From the NCBI RefSeq assembly GCF_025995235.1, contig NZ_BAPT01000006.1, positions 124,001 through 188,000 of the forward strand: a stretch of DNA of 64,000 nt, written 5' to 3'. The notes below the pieces were generated by a model, which ran no database searches, had not been told where the DNA came from, and saw nothing but the letters and a program-made list of their open reading frames with translations. This DNA comes from Ameyamaea chiangmaiensis (GTDB lineage Bacteria; Pseudomonadota; Alphaproteobacteria; Acetobacterales; Acetobacteraceae). Shown here one piece after another: positions 16,157 through 25,413 of this stretch. The position numbers and the translations under genes are program-made. Within the stretch, counting starts at the first letter, position 1. Each line of letters starts with the position of its first letter.

Positions 16157-18247
16157 ATGCGGGCGGCAACACTGGTTCTGGTTCTGGCACTGTCCGCCGG
16201 GGGGGCCGCGCACGCGGCCGAGCATCCGGCCCTGATGCCCATGCCGCGCTCGGTCGTCTGGCATGACGCCGCAATCGCCGCACCGCACGGTGTGACGATC
16301 GTCTGGGACGCGGAGCGGTCGCCGCTCCTGGATCAGGCCGGCCAACGCTTTCTGACCCGCCTTGTCGCCTTGGGCGGTTCCGCGCGCGACGGCGGCCCCC
16401 CGCTGACCGTCCATGTGACGACACGCCACGATCCGTCGTTCCTGACGCTGGCCGCACGCGAGCATTACACGCTCGATGTGCAACCCGGCGCCATCCGCAT
16501 CGCCGCCGATGGCGAAACGGGCGTGCTGCGCGCGTTCGCGACACTGCTGCAGATGATCCAGCGCGGACCGGGTGGCGTGTCTTTCGCCGGCGCGTCGATC
16601 GACGATGCCCCACGCTTTGCCTGGCGCGGGTCGATGGTCGATTCCGCGCGGCACTTCATGCAGGTGGCAACCCTGAAACGGCATCTCGATGCAATGGAGA
16701 TGACGAAACTCAATGTCCTGCACTGGCATCTGAGTGACGGCGCGGCGTTCCGCATCGAAAGCCTCCGCTTCCCGCGCCTGCAGGCCGTCGGCGGCCACGG
16801 TGAAGTCTACACCCGCGCCCAGATCCGCGACATCGTGGCCTACGCACGGGACCGCGGCATCCGCGTGGTCCCGGAGATCGACGTGCCGGGCCATACGCTG
16901 GCGATCCTGCAGGCCTACCCGGCGTTGGCCGCCCACACGCCCGACGACGCCGACGCGCGTCATGCCAACCTGCCGGCGATGGACCCCACCAATCCGGCTA
17001 CTCTTACGTTCGTGACGCAGCTTTTCGCCGAAACCGAAAGCCTGTTTCCCGATCGGTACGTCCACGCCGGCGGGGACGAGGTCCAGCCGAAACAATGGAC
17101 CGGCAACCCCGCGATCATGGCGTTCATGAAGGCGCATGGTCTGGCAACACCACAGGCCCTGCAGGCGACGTTCACCAACGCCGTCGCCGCGATGCTGTCA
17201 CGTCAGGGCAAGATCATGATCGCCTGGGACGAGGTTTCCGAATCCCCTCTCCCCCGCGACGTCGTGGTGCAGGCATGGCGGTCGTCGAAGTTCGTGGCGT
17301 CCGCCACGGCGGCCGGGCACCCGGTGATCGTCTCCGCCGGCTACTACCTTGATCTTCTGCAACCCTCCGCCGACCTTTATGCCGTGGACCCGCTCGATCC
17401 ACGCGCCAGCGGCCTCACGCAGGCGCAGGCCGATCGGATACGGGGTAAGATGGGCCCGCTGGTCGACGCCTTTACCCGCGACCCCACGGCGACCCTGTCG
17501 TCCGCGCAGGCGACGCTTGTTCTGGGGGGCGAGGCACCGCTCTGGGCGGAAATCGTCTCCGACGCCATGATGGAGTATCGGATGTGGCCGCGTATGGCCG
17601 CCTTGGCCGAACGCTTCTGGTCCCCCGCCACACAGGCCGACACGGCCGACATGCTCGACCGGCTGCCGGCGATAGAGGACACGTTGTGCCGCGCGGGTTT
17701 GCAGGCCGACGCAAACCATGCACGCGAGATCGCGCTTCTGTCACCCGACCGGCCGGACCCGATTCGTATCCTGGCCGATGCCACCAGCCCGGTGCGCTAT
17801 TACGCCCACAACCTGCATCGCCCGGCCGGCCAGCCCGCCGTGCTGGACACCCTGGCCGACGTCGCCCAGCCCGACGCGCTGGCAGCCGTCCGGTTCAACC
17901 GTCTGGCCGTTGCCTATCGCGCGGGCGATCATGCACTCGCGCCCCAACTACGCGCACAGTTGACGCAGTGGCACGACAACGATGACGCGATCCGTGCCCT
18001 CGCCGCCAGCCATCCCGCCCTTCAAAACACCTTGATGGCATCGGCAGCGTTGCGCGACCTGGCTCAGGTCGGTCTCGACGCGCTGGCGGGACACGCGCCG
18101 ACACCTCAGGCACACGCCCTGCTTGCACGGATGGACGCCGACCATGCGGCCTCGGCGAACATGAGTGCCAGCATGACCTCGGCCCAGCCGGCCGGTGACC
18201 TTCTGGTGGAAATCGCGCCCGGGATCCGTGCCCTCGCCGGACTCTGA
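16157..18247 (+). CDS. Exported GH20 beta-N-acetylhexosaminidase
   Basis: Glycoside hydrolase family 20 enzyme of 696 residues with a cleavable signal peptide (MRAATLVLVLALSAGGAAHA). A GH20b-type N-terminal domain covers about residues 20-150. The catalytic barrel has HWHLSDG near 189-195, VPEIDVPGHT at 239-248, and the catalytic Asp307-Glu308 pair in HAGGDE. A helical extension of about 150 residues follows the barrel. It should remove terminal GlcNAc or GalNAc from muropeptides or glycans in the periplasm. It faces anmK divergently, consistent with amino-sugar salvage. The start is at 16157, with GGAG five bases upstream; a much longer open frame upstream is antisense to anmK and not real. 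Confidence 0.93.
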   Translation: MRAATLVLVLALSAGGAAHAAEHPALMPMPRSVVWHDAAIAAPHGVTIVWDAERSPLLDQAGQRFLTRLVALGGSARDGGPPLTVHVTTRHDPSFLTLAAREHYTLDVQPGAIRIAADGETGVLRAFATLLQMIQRGPGGVSFAGASIDDAPRFAWRGSMVDSARHFMQVATLKRHLDAMEMTKLNVLHWHLSDGAAFRIESLRFPRLQAVGGHGEVYTRAQIRDIVAYARDRGIRVVPEIDVPGHTLAILQAYPALAAHTPDDADARHANLPAMDPTNPATLTFVTQLFAETESLFPDRYVHAGGDEVQPKQWTGNPAIMAFMKAHGLATPQALQATFTNAVAAMLSRQGKIMIAWDEVSESPLPRDVVVQAWRSSKFVASATAAGHPVIVSAGYYLDLLQPSADLYAVDPLDPRASGLTQAQADRIRGKMGPLVDAFTRDPTATLSSAQATLVLGGEAPLWAEIVSDAMMEYRMWPRMAALAERFWSPATQADTADMLDRLPAIEDTLCRAGLQADANHAREIALLSPDRPDPIRILADATSPVRYYAHNLHRPAGQPAVLDTLADVAQPDALAAVRFNRLAVAYRAGDHALAPQLRAQLTQWHDNDDAIRALAASHPALQNTLMASAALRDLAQVGLDALAGHAPTPQAHALLARMDADHAASANMSASMTSAQPAGDLLVEIAPGIRALAGL

Positions 18248-18283
18248 GGGTACGCCCCCGCGCTTGACGGTCTCCGGTTCTTG

Positions 18284-20425
18284 TCAGAAGCGATAAGACA
18301 GGGTGACGAACGCTGCCCGCCCGGGAGCCCATGCGCAAGCTACCGAGCGGGTGCAGATCGCGACGTATTTCCGATCTGTGATATTGGTGCCGTTGAACTG
18401 TACACGCAGCTTGCGATAATCCGCGTGGGCTTCAAGATCCCACACAAGCTGGCTGGGCACGGCAAATGTCTCCGGTAACGAACCGGCCGTGTTACCGGTG
18501 TAGCGCACACCGCCCCCAAGACCGACGGTCCACGCCGGCGTCAGGCGGACGTCGCGCGCCAGGAACAGCGACGCCATATGCGATGGCACTACCACCGGAC
18601 GCTGATTGAGTTGGGCCGCAACCGTTGTTTTCGTGATTCGCGGATCCTGCCATGTAAACGACGCGATGACGTCGACCTTGCCGGGAAGCCGTCCCAGCCC
18701 TTCGAGTTCCAGCCCCCGCGTCCTCTGGGCACCGGTCTGGATACTGTATGTCGAATCCACGGGATCCGTGGTCAGGACATTGGTTTCCGTCAATGTGAAC
18801 ACGTCGGCCGTCAGAAGAATATCGCTGCCCCATGCGGCGCTCTGCGGCGGCCGGTATTTCACACCGGCCTCCACCTGGCGTCCGCGGGTCGGCACGAAAG
18901 GCGCGTTCAGGCGCGTGACGCCGACTTGCGGCTGGAAAGACGTGGAATACGCGGCATACGGCGCCAGCCCGATGGCGGACTGATACAGCAGGCCGGCACG
19001 ACCGGTGAAAGCATTGTTCTTCTGCGGCGTGCTGACGCCATTGATATTGTTGACCGTCAGGCTCTGCGTGAAGTCTCCCCGGCCCGACAGGGTTAGATGA
19101 AAGCGGTGCCAGTCGGCCTGCTCCTGCGCATAAACACCGGTCTGGGTCTCGGTCTCATTGCTGTTTGTCCGGTTTGCATACGTTGGCCATGTGACACGAC
19201 GATAGACCGGCGCATAGAGATCAATTGACGGCGCGGCGCCTTGTCCGCGACGGGACGCAATAAAATCGCTGCGGAAATCGACACCGAACAGAATATCATG
19301 ACCGACAGGGCCGGTATGAAATGTTACTTCGGACCGCGTGTCGAGGGTCACATTGTTGTAGTTTCCCGATTGCAGCAGGGCCTGTCGTGTCAATGTGCGC
19401 AGATTGGCCTGCAGGGCATTGGCCGTGACGAATCGATAGGCGAGATCGAGATGCGCGTAACGCATGTTCTGCGTGATCGTCCAGTTGGGCGTGATCTGGC
19501 GACGCAGCGCATAGCCGACTGCCGCCTGGCGCTTTGAATACACATCGAAATCCGCGTCGCTGCTGAGGAACGATCGCGCAATTCGACCGTACCGGGTGGC
19601 AAACACAGTGCCCTGCGCTGGCAGAAACTGTGCCGTCGAACCCGCATCAAGCTGCTCGAAACTGGCCAGAAACGTGACATCGGTCCGGCTGTCAGGCGCC
19701 CAGCGTACGGACGGCGCGACATAAATCTCGTTATTGAGAATATTCTTGGCGTAGGTATCCGATTTTCGGATCAAGCCATTGAACCGCCATAGCCATGTCC
19801 GGTCGCCGTCAAGCGCGCCGCCAATATCGGCGGCACCCTGCACGCGATTGTACGAACCGGTCTGGATCTGGACCTCGTCGTGCATATCAGCGCGCGGACG
19901 TTTGCTGACCGCATTGATGATGCCACCCAACTGCCCCGAACCATACAGGGCCGAGGTCGCGCCCCTCAGCACATCGATTTCCTCAAGCCCCCAGGGTTCG
20001 ATGCTGAAGGACTGGGAGCTGGCGGCGTCGGGTGTACGCGTGCCATCGAGATAGATATCAGGCGAAAAGCCCCGTATCGTTCCGAAATACCCGCGCGGAT
20101 CGTCCTTGGAGCCGTAGTCGGACACGCCCGAGGCGTAGCGCACCGCGTCCGACACGCTGCGGCTGTTCAGAAGCGCCAGGCGCCCCTGGGTAATGACCGT
20201 CACGTTCTGGGGGGTGTCTTCAATCGGCGTCGCGGTCTTCGTCGCCGCCGTCGTGATGCCGGCCAGAAGGTGCCGACGTGCCCCACGCACGTTCACCTCC
20301 TCGGTCGGAGGCTCGAGAAATGGTGTCGCATCCGTCGCGGCGGCGGACGGGTCGGCAGCGCGTGCGCCAGCATTGGGCGCCATCAAACCGCTCGACAACA
20401 GGACCAGCCATCCGATCCGCTTCAT
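18284..20425 (-). CDS. TonB-dependent siderophore receptor
   Basis: Outer-membrane iron-siderophore receptor of 713 residues. It has a signal peptide (about residues 1-23) and a TonB-box-like EEVNVRG region. The plug domain contains PIEDTPQNVTVITQ, RGFSPDIYLDGTR and the conserved EEIDVLRGATSALYGSGQLGGIIN. A 22-strand barrel follows and ends in the outer-membrane C-terminal signature TLSYRF with terminal Phe. GGGGAG lies six bases upstream of the ATG. A Fur-box-like palindrome at 20465-20479 predicts iron repression. No ABC transporter or FecIR-type regulator is near. The siderophore is not identifiable. Confidence 0.94.
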   Translation of the reverse strand: MKRIGWLVLLSSGLMAPNAGARAADPSAAATDATPFLEPPTEEVNVRGARRHLLAGITTAATKTATPIEDTPQNVTVITQGRLALLNSRSVSDAVRYASGVSDYGSKDDPRGYFGTIRGFSPDIYLDGTRTPDAASSQSFSIEPWGLEEIDVLRGATSALYGSGQLGGIINAVSKRPRADMHDEVQIQTGSYNRVQGAADIGGALDGDRTWLWRFNGLIRKSDTYAKNILNNEIYVAPSVRWAPDSRTDVTFLASFEQLDAGSTAQFLPAQGTVFATRYGRIARSFLSSDADFDVYSKRQAAVGYALRRQITPNWTITQNMRYAHLDLAYRFVTANALQANLRTLTRQALLQSGNYNNVTLDTRSEVTFHTGPVGHDILFGVDFRSDFIASRRGQGAAPSIDLYAPVYRRVTWPTYANRTNSNETETQTGVYAQEQADWHRFHLTLSGRGDFTQSLTVNNINGVSTPQKNNAFTGRAGLLYQSAIGLAPYAAYSTSFQPQVGVTRLNAPFVPTRGRQVEAGVKYRPPQSAAWGSDILLTADVFTLTETNVLTTDPVDSTYSIQTGAQRTRGLELEGLGRLPGKVDVIASFTWQDPRITKTTVAAQLNQRPVVVPSHMASLFLARDVRLTPAWTVGLGGGVRYTGNTAGSLPETFAVPSQLVWDLEAHADYRKLRVQFNGTNITDRKYVAICTRSVACAWAPGRAAFVTLSYRF

Positions 20426-20464
20426 GACACGCTCCCCGACAGACGCGCAGGGAGTTACACGAAA

Positions 20465-20479
20465 TGATAATAACTATCA
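20465..20479. promoter_or_regulatory. Fur box upstream of the TonB receptor
   Basis: Perfect inverted repeat TGATA-N5-TATCA within an AT-rich island. In the 7-1-7 reading it is TGATAAT-A-ACTATCA with one mismatch, close to the classical Fur consensus built on GATAAT repeats. It sits 40-54 bases before the receptor start and overlaps a plausible promoter on the minus strand (TTGTAT, 16-base spacer, TATCAT). Confidence 0.7.
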
Positions 20480-20505
20480 ATAGCAATACAAAGGAATGAG
20501 CGTGC

Positions 20506-21612
20506 TCAACCCCTGACACGCCGTCCGGCGACCCAGACTTCCACAACCGTCAATGATGCGTCGAGCACCACCAGATCGGCCCGCTTGCCCGGTGCGATCA
20601 CACCACGATCAGTAAGGCCGAGATAGGAGGCCGCATTGGTGCTGACCAGTTCGGCCGCTTTGGCCAAAGGCGTCCCGTGCGCCACAGCATTGCGCAGGGC
20701 CTGATCCAGCGTCAGCACGCTTCCGGCCAACGTCCCATCGGGCAGACGCGCGACACCGTCGCGCACCATGACGGCCTGCCCACCCAGCGAGCTGGGTCCG
20801 TCGCCCTGCCCCGTGGCGCGCATGGCGTCGGTGATGAACAGCAGACGCCGGTCCAGCACGCGGTGCGCCATGCGAAACGTCGCCGGATGGACGTGATGGG
20901 TGTCGAAAATCATCTCGGCATAGCCGGCATCATGACAGAACAGGGCGGCGACCGGCCCCGGGCGTCGTCCTTCGATCGGGTTCATGGCATTGAACAGGTG
21001 CGTCAGGCCGACCGTGCCACCAGCCTCGCAGACACAACGCAACGCGCGCTCCGTCGTCTCAACGTCCGCGATCGTGTGCCCGAGACTGACCCGGACACCG
21101 GCCGCGGCAAAGCGGCGCATGGCGTCGTCGGCGTGCGGCAACTCCGGCGCAAGCGTGACCACGCGCACGACACCAGACGCGAGAACCTCGTCGATCCGAT
21201 CGACGCTGGGGTCGAGCGCGAAGGGGGGCTGCGCACCCAACCGGTGAGGGCTGACGAAGGGACCCTCCAGATGCACGCCCGGAATCGAGGGGCCGTCGGG
21301 ATCATCGGTGCCCATCACCTCGCTCACGGCGCGAAGGGCGCTCATCACGTCCGTCCAGGGGCGCGTGATGGTCGTTGGCAGAAGCGTCGTCGTGCCGTGG
21401 GCGAGGTGAAACGCCGCGACTGCGCGCACTGCGTCCGCACCGTCCATTACGTCCGCGCCGCCGCCGCCATGGACGTGGGTGTCGATAAAGCCGGGCAGGA
21501 TAAAACGGTCCGGCGCGGGAGCCGCGGCGATCGACTGGATCAGGCCATCGCGACAGGTCACATGACCGTCGATCCATTTGCTTCCGGCCAGAATTCGTCC
21601 ACTGATCTGCAT
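20506..21612 (-). CDS. nagA: N-acetylglucosamine-6-phosphate deacetylase
   Basis: Amidohydrolase of 368 residues that converts GlcNAc-6-P to GlcN-6-P, the entry point of recovered amino sugars into cell-wall synthesis or glycolysis. Motifs: GFIDTHVHGGGG with metal His46 and His48, the GVHLEGPF glutamate block near 125, LGHT, THLFNAMNP, and the catalytic Asp in FITDAM near residue 267. The start ATG at 21612 has AGGGGG five bases upstream. It lies downstream of the TonB receptor's promoter on the same strand, but the 80-base gap carrying the Fur box suggests separate control. With anmK and the GH20 enzyme it forms a recycling neighbourhood. Confidence 0.95.
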   Translation of the reverse strand: MQISGRILAGSKWIDGHVTCRDGLIQSIAAAPAPDRFILPGFIDTHVHGGGGADVMDGADAVRAVAAFHLAHGTTTLLPTTITRPWTDVMSALRAVSEVMGTDDPDGPSIPGVHLEGPFVSPHRLGAQPPFALDPSVDRIDEVLASGVVRVVTLAPELPHADDAMRRFAAAGVRVSLGHTIADVETTERALRCVCEAGGTVGLTHLFNAMNPIEGRRPGPVAALFCHDAGYAEMIFDTHHVHPATFRMAHRVLDRRLLFITDAMRATGQGDGPSSLGGQAVMVRDGVARLPDGTLAGSVLTLDQALRNAVAHGTPLAKAAELVSTNAASYLGLTDRGVIAPGKRADLVVLDASLTVVEVWVAGRRVRG

Positions 21613-21685
21613 CGCCGCCCCCTGTCGAGCGGAAGCCATAATCCGGCGCACCCGTGTCTGTCCATGTCGCGCCTCCGGCGCGTGG

Positions 21686-23155
21686 TCAGATCGCGCGCAA
21701 CCCGCGCGTTCGCACCTGGACGGAGGTCAGGATGATCTGTGGACAGGATTCGCCGCGATACAGGCCGCCAGGACGCGCGATACCGATGGCGACCGAGTCG
21801 TGGAAGTTCTGAAACCGTATGGTGCAGCTGATCGTGTTCTCGTTCAGGCATTCGACCGTGGCGGCGGCGTAGAAGCCGCCGGGCCGCACATGTCCGTCAA
21901 AGCCGATACGGCAGACGTGCCAACCGCCCCACATATTGATGTAGAACAGGTTGTCCGGATCGCCGACATTCTGGACGACGGCGCTAAGTTCGACCTCGGC
22001 ACAATTCAGGGCATCGTGCCGATAACGAATCAGGTGAAAGCGCTCTTCATCGCCCTCACCGATGATGATCCGGCCGTCGTCGTCCACCTCCGTCCATGCG
22101 CCGTCTTCATGGGCAGTCCAGTCGTCCGGGGCAATCGGCAGCACCTGCCACCCGGCCGAGGGCGGTACGCGCCCGGCGAGCAGGTCCGCGACCCACGCAT
22201 CGGTGCGACGGAACAGCTCGCCGAACTGCTCCGACAGCGGCGTGCCGGTAAAAGGCATGGCGGGCAAATGCGCTACATGGTCATCGTCTGTCGATCGGAT
22301 GATGCCGTCGCGCATGCAGGAGAACGACGGAAAGCCGGGCTCGAGCTGTCCCTCCTGGATTTTACGGGCAATCAGCATGTTGCAGACGGACTGTTCGGGG
22401 CAGAACCAGCGATAGCCATCATGCGCCAACCCGTCGGCGGGCGGACGGATAAAGCGTTCCTGAAGGCACAGCGCAAGCCATTCTGTCAGGAAGCGTCGTC
22501 CACCCTCCGTATTCCGACAGATAACGAAATTAACAATAAGGTTTGGAAATGCGCGCGTGAAGGGTGTATCGAGCCCGATCTCCGTAATCTGGTGGAGATT
22601 GGAGAACGAGGTCGCCATCAAATCGTGATTCGGGCATTCGCGGCCGACGAAAAAATCCCGCTGTCCGAGGCAGGTCTGGATGATGTGCGGGCAATTTTCG
22701 ACAAAGCCGCGCAGTTCAGTATGTTTTTTTATATTCGTATCGATGTAGACGACGATGTCGTCTTCCTTGAGATCGCGCGTGGCATGGAGCATCACGAACG
22801 GTTTCCAAGCGGCCAGGCCCAGATTGCTCAGCCCTGGGTTGAAAAACAGGTGGCTCGCAAAGTCTCCTTCATGCGAACGCACCGTCTCGTATGCCCCGAG
22901 CTGACGTAGCCTCGCGGGTGTGTAGGCATCGTAGGTATAGCCGTGCGACGCAATGACATCGGAAAGAATAAGCGCCGGCTCCGACAGTGACAGACCACTG
23001 TCCCACGGATGCCCCTGACTATAGAAAAAGGTGAACTTGACCTGTCCGACCGGTAGTACGACCTGCGGGGGCTGAGCTGTCGAAACAGCCGGTTCCGACG
23101 TCAGGGGGCCGAAGATTTGAGACCAGCAGTCGAGCGGTTGGATCATGAAAGGCAC
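21686..23155 (-). CDS. Unknown protein, glycosyltransferase-A-like N-terminal half
   Basis: Protein of 489 residues that I do not recognise with certainty. The first two thirds look like a GT-A nucleotide-sugar domain. After FTFFYSQGHPWDSG come a helix-rich part, then DDIVVYIDTNIKK with a DxN in place of the usual DxD, then FPNLIVNFVICRN and a late WFCPEQSVCN that resembles the acidic base block of such enzymes. The last 130 residues are beta-rich (repeated short strands with FYINMWGGWHVCRIGFDG). No signal peptide or membrane segment is seen. It lies just downstream of opgH on the same strand. Glycan modification is a guess from fold and context. Confidence 0.5.
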   Translation of the reverse strand: MPFMIQPLDCWSQIFGPLTSEPAVSTAQPPQVVLPVGQVKFTFFYSQGHPWDSGLSLSEPALILSDVIASHGYTYDAYTPARLRQLGAYETVRSHEGDFASHLFFNPGLSNLGLAAWKPFVMLHATRDLKEDDIVVYIDTNIKKHTELRGFVENCPHIIQTCLGQRDFFVGRECPNHDLMATSFSNLHQITEIGLDTPFTRAFPNLIVNFVICRNTEGGRRFLTEWLALCLQERFIRPPADGLAHDGYRWFCPEQSVCNMLIARKIQEGQLEPGFPSFSCMRDGIIRSTDDDHVAHLPAMPFTGTPLSEQFGELFRRTDAWVADLLAGRVPPSAGWQVLPIAPDDWTAHEDGAWTEVDDDGRIIIGEGDEERFHLIRYRHDALNCAEVELSAVVQNVGDPDNLFYINMWGGWHVCRIGFDGHVRPGGFYAAATVECLNENTISCTIRFQNFHDSVAIGIARPGGLYRGESCPQIILTSVQVRTRGLRAI

Positions 23156-23217
23156 TTCGGCTGATGACAGGAACTCCGTCAGCTATACCGATGCACCCCC
23201 AAAATGAAAAACATTTT

Positions 23218-25413
23218 CTATTTTATTGGGTTATTTTGACCCTGAATTTTGCGCTCATGATTTAATTTTAATAACGTGTCCAAGCTTGCACCACTCCCCA
23301 GAACGGCCGCCTTTTCCGCTCGGGTGAGGCGTTGGGCCGCCTCCTGCACCGACGACGCCTCCGCAAGCTTGACCTCGCCAACCAGAAGATTCGCGTCGAT
23401 GGGATCGCCCGGGCGGCGTGGCGGGGGGATCATCGCCCTGTGGGCCGCGCGAAGCACCCCGTCGCGCGACAGGAGTGCCAACGCCTCCTCCGGCTCCGAC
23501 AGGAACGCGTGCATGGCCATCTCCGCCTGCTCCGCCAGCACCAGAACCTCCGGCGGATCGGTCTCTTCGGGAATCAGCAGCAGGCCCGCCCGTCGCAGGG
23601 CCTGCCCCACGGCGCGGCTTGCGGTGCTGGCGGCCAGAGGTATGGCCAGCGCCAGCCCGACGAGAACCGGCGTCATCCACAAGAACAGCGACGACGACAC
23701 GGCCCAGGCCGTCACCGCCAGCACCAGCCCCATCACCATGTAACGCCAGTACCCCCGCACGATATCGCCCAGCGGGACGCCGCCATCGTCGCGCCGCTGC
23801 GCGTTCCAGCCGGAGTCCTGCCCCAGCAGGATCGACAGCACGCCCGAGGTCTGGATCAGCATCGCGATCGGCGCGATCAGACCGCCGATCAGGGTTTCCA
23901 CCACGACTGAGCCGATGGCCCGCGCCATGCCGCCGCACCCCCGGCGCGTGGCGCCGTCGAACAACAGCGTGATCAGCGCCAGCGCCTTGGGCGCCAGCAG
24001 GATGCCCATCGTGCCGATGAACACCAGCTTGGCCTGTACCGGATCGACGCGCGGCCAATGCGGATACAGGAGTTTCGTGTCGCCGAAATACTCGGGCCGG
24101 ACGAAACGCGTCTGCAACGAGATCAGGATGCCTGCCAGCAGGAACACCAGCCACAAGGGTGACGTGACATACGACCCGATGCCCATCAGCATATGCAGCC
24201 GGCTGACCGGGTGCAGGCCGCGCGCACCCAGCACCTTGCCGTGCTGAAGATTGCCCTGACACCAGCGCCGGTCGCGAATGGCCACGTCGGTCAGCGACGG
24301 CGGGCTTTCCTCATACGAGCCTACCAGACCCGGCACCATATGAATTGCCCAGCCACCACGGCGCATCAACGCGGCTTCGACGAAATCATGGCTCAGGATC
24401 GCGCCGCCGAAGGGCTTGCGTCCGGGCAGATGCGGCAGCCCGGCCTGTTCGGCGAAGGCGCGGGTGCGGATGATCGCGTTGTGCCCCCAGTAATTCCCCT
24501 CCGACCCGTGCCACCACGCGATGCCGTGCGCGATCAGCGGCCCGTACACACGCCCGGCGAACTGCTGCATGCGCGCGAACAGCGTCGTGCCGTTGACGAT
24601 CGCCGGCAGCGTCTGGATCAACGCGACGCCGGGGTGGCGCTCCATCGCATCGGTGATACGTACGATCGTCGCGCCATCCATGACGCTGTCGGCATCGAGG
24701 GTCAGCATATGCGGATAGGCCGCGCCGAAACGGCGCACCCATTCCATCAGGTTGCCCGATTTGCGCTCGATGTTCTTCGCACGGCGACGGTAGAAGATGC
24801 GCGCGCCTCCCCCCGTCTGTTCACGCAGGCTCAGGAAAGCGGCTTCTTCCTGCACCCAGATATCGGGGTTCGTGGTGTCTGACAGAATGAAAAAATGAAA
24901 GGCGTCGATCCGGCCGGCGCGCTCCAGACTGTCATAAATCGCGCGCAGCCCGGCCATCACGCGGCCCGGGTTTTCGTTGTAGGTCGGCATCAGGATCGCC
25001 GTGCGCGCCCGCAGCGCGGGCAGCGGACCGTCGCGCCGGATGCCCAGCCCCAGACCGCCGTGCCTGAGTACGGAGACGAAACCCGCCAGCGCGGACGTGA
25101 ACGACAGCGCGATCCAGCAGAACAGGACCACGAACAATGCCAGCACGATCACGCCCAGCACGGACGTGCCGCTGGCATTGAGCACGAGGTTCATCTCATA
25201 CCCGCCGAACGCGGTCAGCGCGAACGCCCCGCCGATCACGGCCAGCCGCCGCAGCGCCATCAAGGGCGGCTCGGTCACCGGGGTGGCGGGGCGCCCGTGG
25301 CGGTCGGGACGCGCCGAAAGCGACTGCGCCTCCATGCGCAGGGGCGCTTCATCCGGCAGGGCGGTGAAGGACACGGTGTCGACCGCAGCTACGCGTTCCA
25401 ACGATACACCCAT
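23218..25413 (-). CDS. opgH: Glucans biosynthesis glucosyltransferase
   Basis: Inner-membrane glucosyltransferase of 731 residues that polymerises UDP-glucose into the backbone of osmoregulated periplasmic glucans. It has two membrane segments after residue 65, a GT2 domain opening with ARTAILMPTYNENP, the DADSVMDG acidic motif, and a late DRRWCQGN block for processive synthesis. Several membrane helices follow (LVFLLAGILISL and others). The start lies inside the end of opgG (25 bases of overlap, different frame), a tight translational coupling. The C-terminus runs into an AT-rich stretch. The call rests on several full family motifs and on the OpgG neighbour. Confidence 0.95.
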   Translation of the reverse strand: MGVSLERVAAVDTVSFTALPDEAPLRMEAQSLSARPDRHGRPATPVTEPPLMALRRLAVIGGAFALTAFGGYEMNLVLNASGTSVLGVIVLALFVVLFCWIALSFTSALAGFVSVLRHGGLGLGIRRDGPLPALRARTAILMPTYNENPGRVMAGLRAIYDSLERAGRIDAFHFFILSDTTNPDIWVQEEAAFLSLREQTGGGARIFYRRRAKNIERKSGNLMEWVRRFGAAYPHMLTLDADSVMDGATIVRITDAMERHPGVALIQTLPAIVNGTTLFARMQQFAGRVYGPLIAHGIAWWHGSEGNYWGHNAIIRTRAFAEQAGLPHLPGRKPFGGAILSHDFVEAALMRRGGWAIHMVPGLVGSYEESPPSLTDVAIRDRRWCQGNLQHGKVLGARGLHPVSRLHMLMGIGSYVTSPLWLVFLLAGILISLQTRFVRPEYFGDTKLLYPHWPRVDPVQAKLVFIGTMGILLAPKALALITLLFDGATRRGCGGMARAIGSVVVETLIGGLIAPIAMLIQTSGVLSILLGQDSGWNAQRRDDGGVPLGDIVRGYWRYMVMGLVLAVTAWAVSSSLFLWMTPVLVGLALAIPLAASTASRAVGQALRRAGLLLIPEETDPPEVLVLAEQAEMAMHAFLSEPEEALALLSRDGVLRAAHRAMIPPPRRPGDPIDANLLVGEVKLAEASSVQEAAQRLTRAEKAAVLGSGASLDTLLKLNHERKIQGQNNPIK

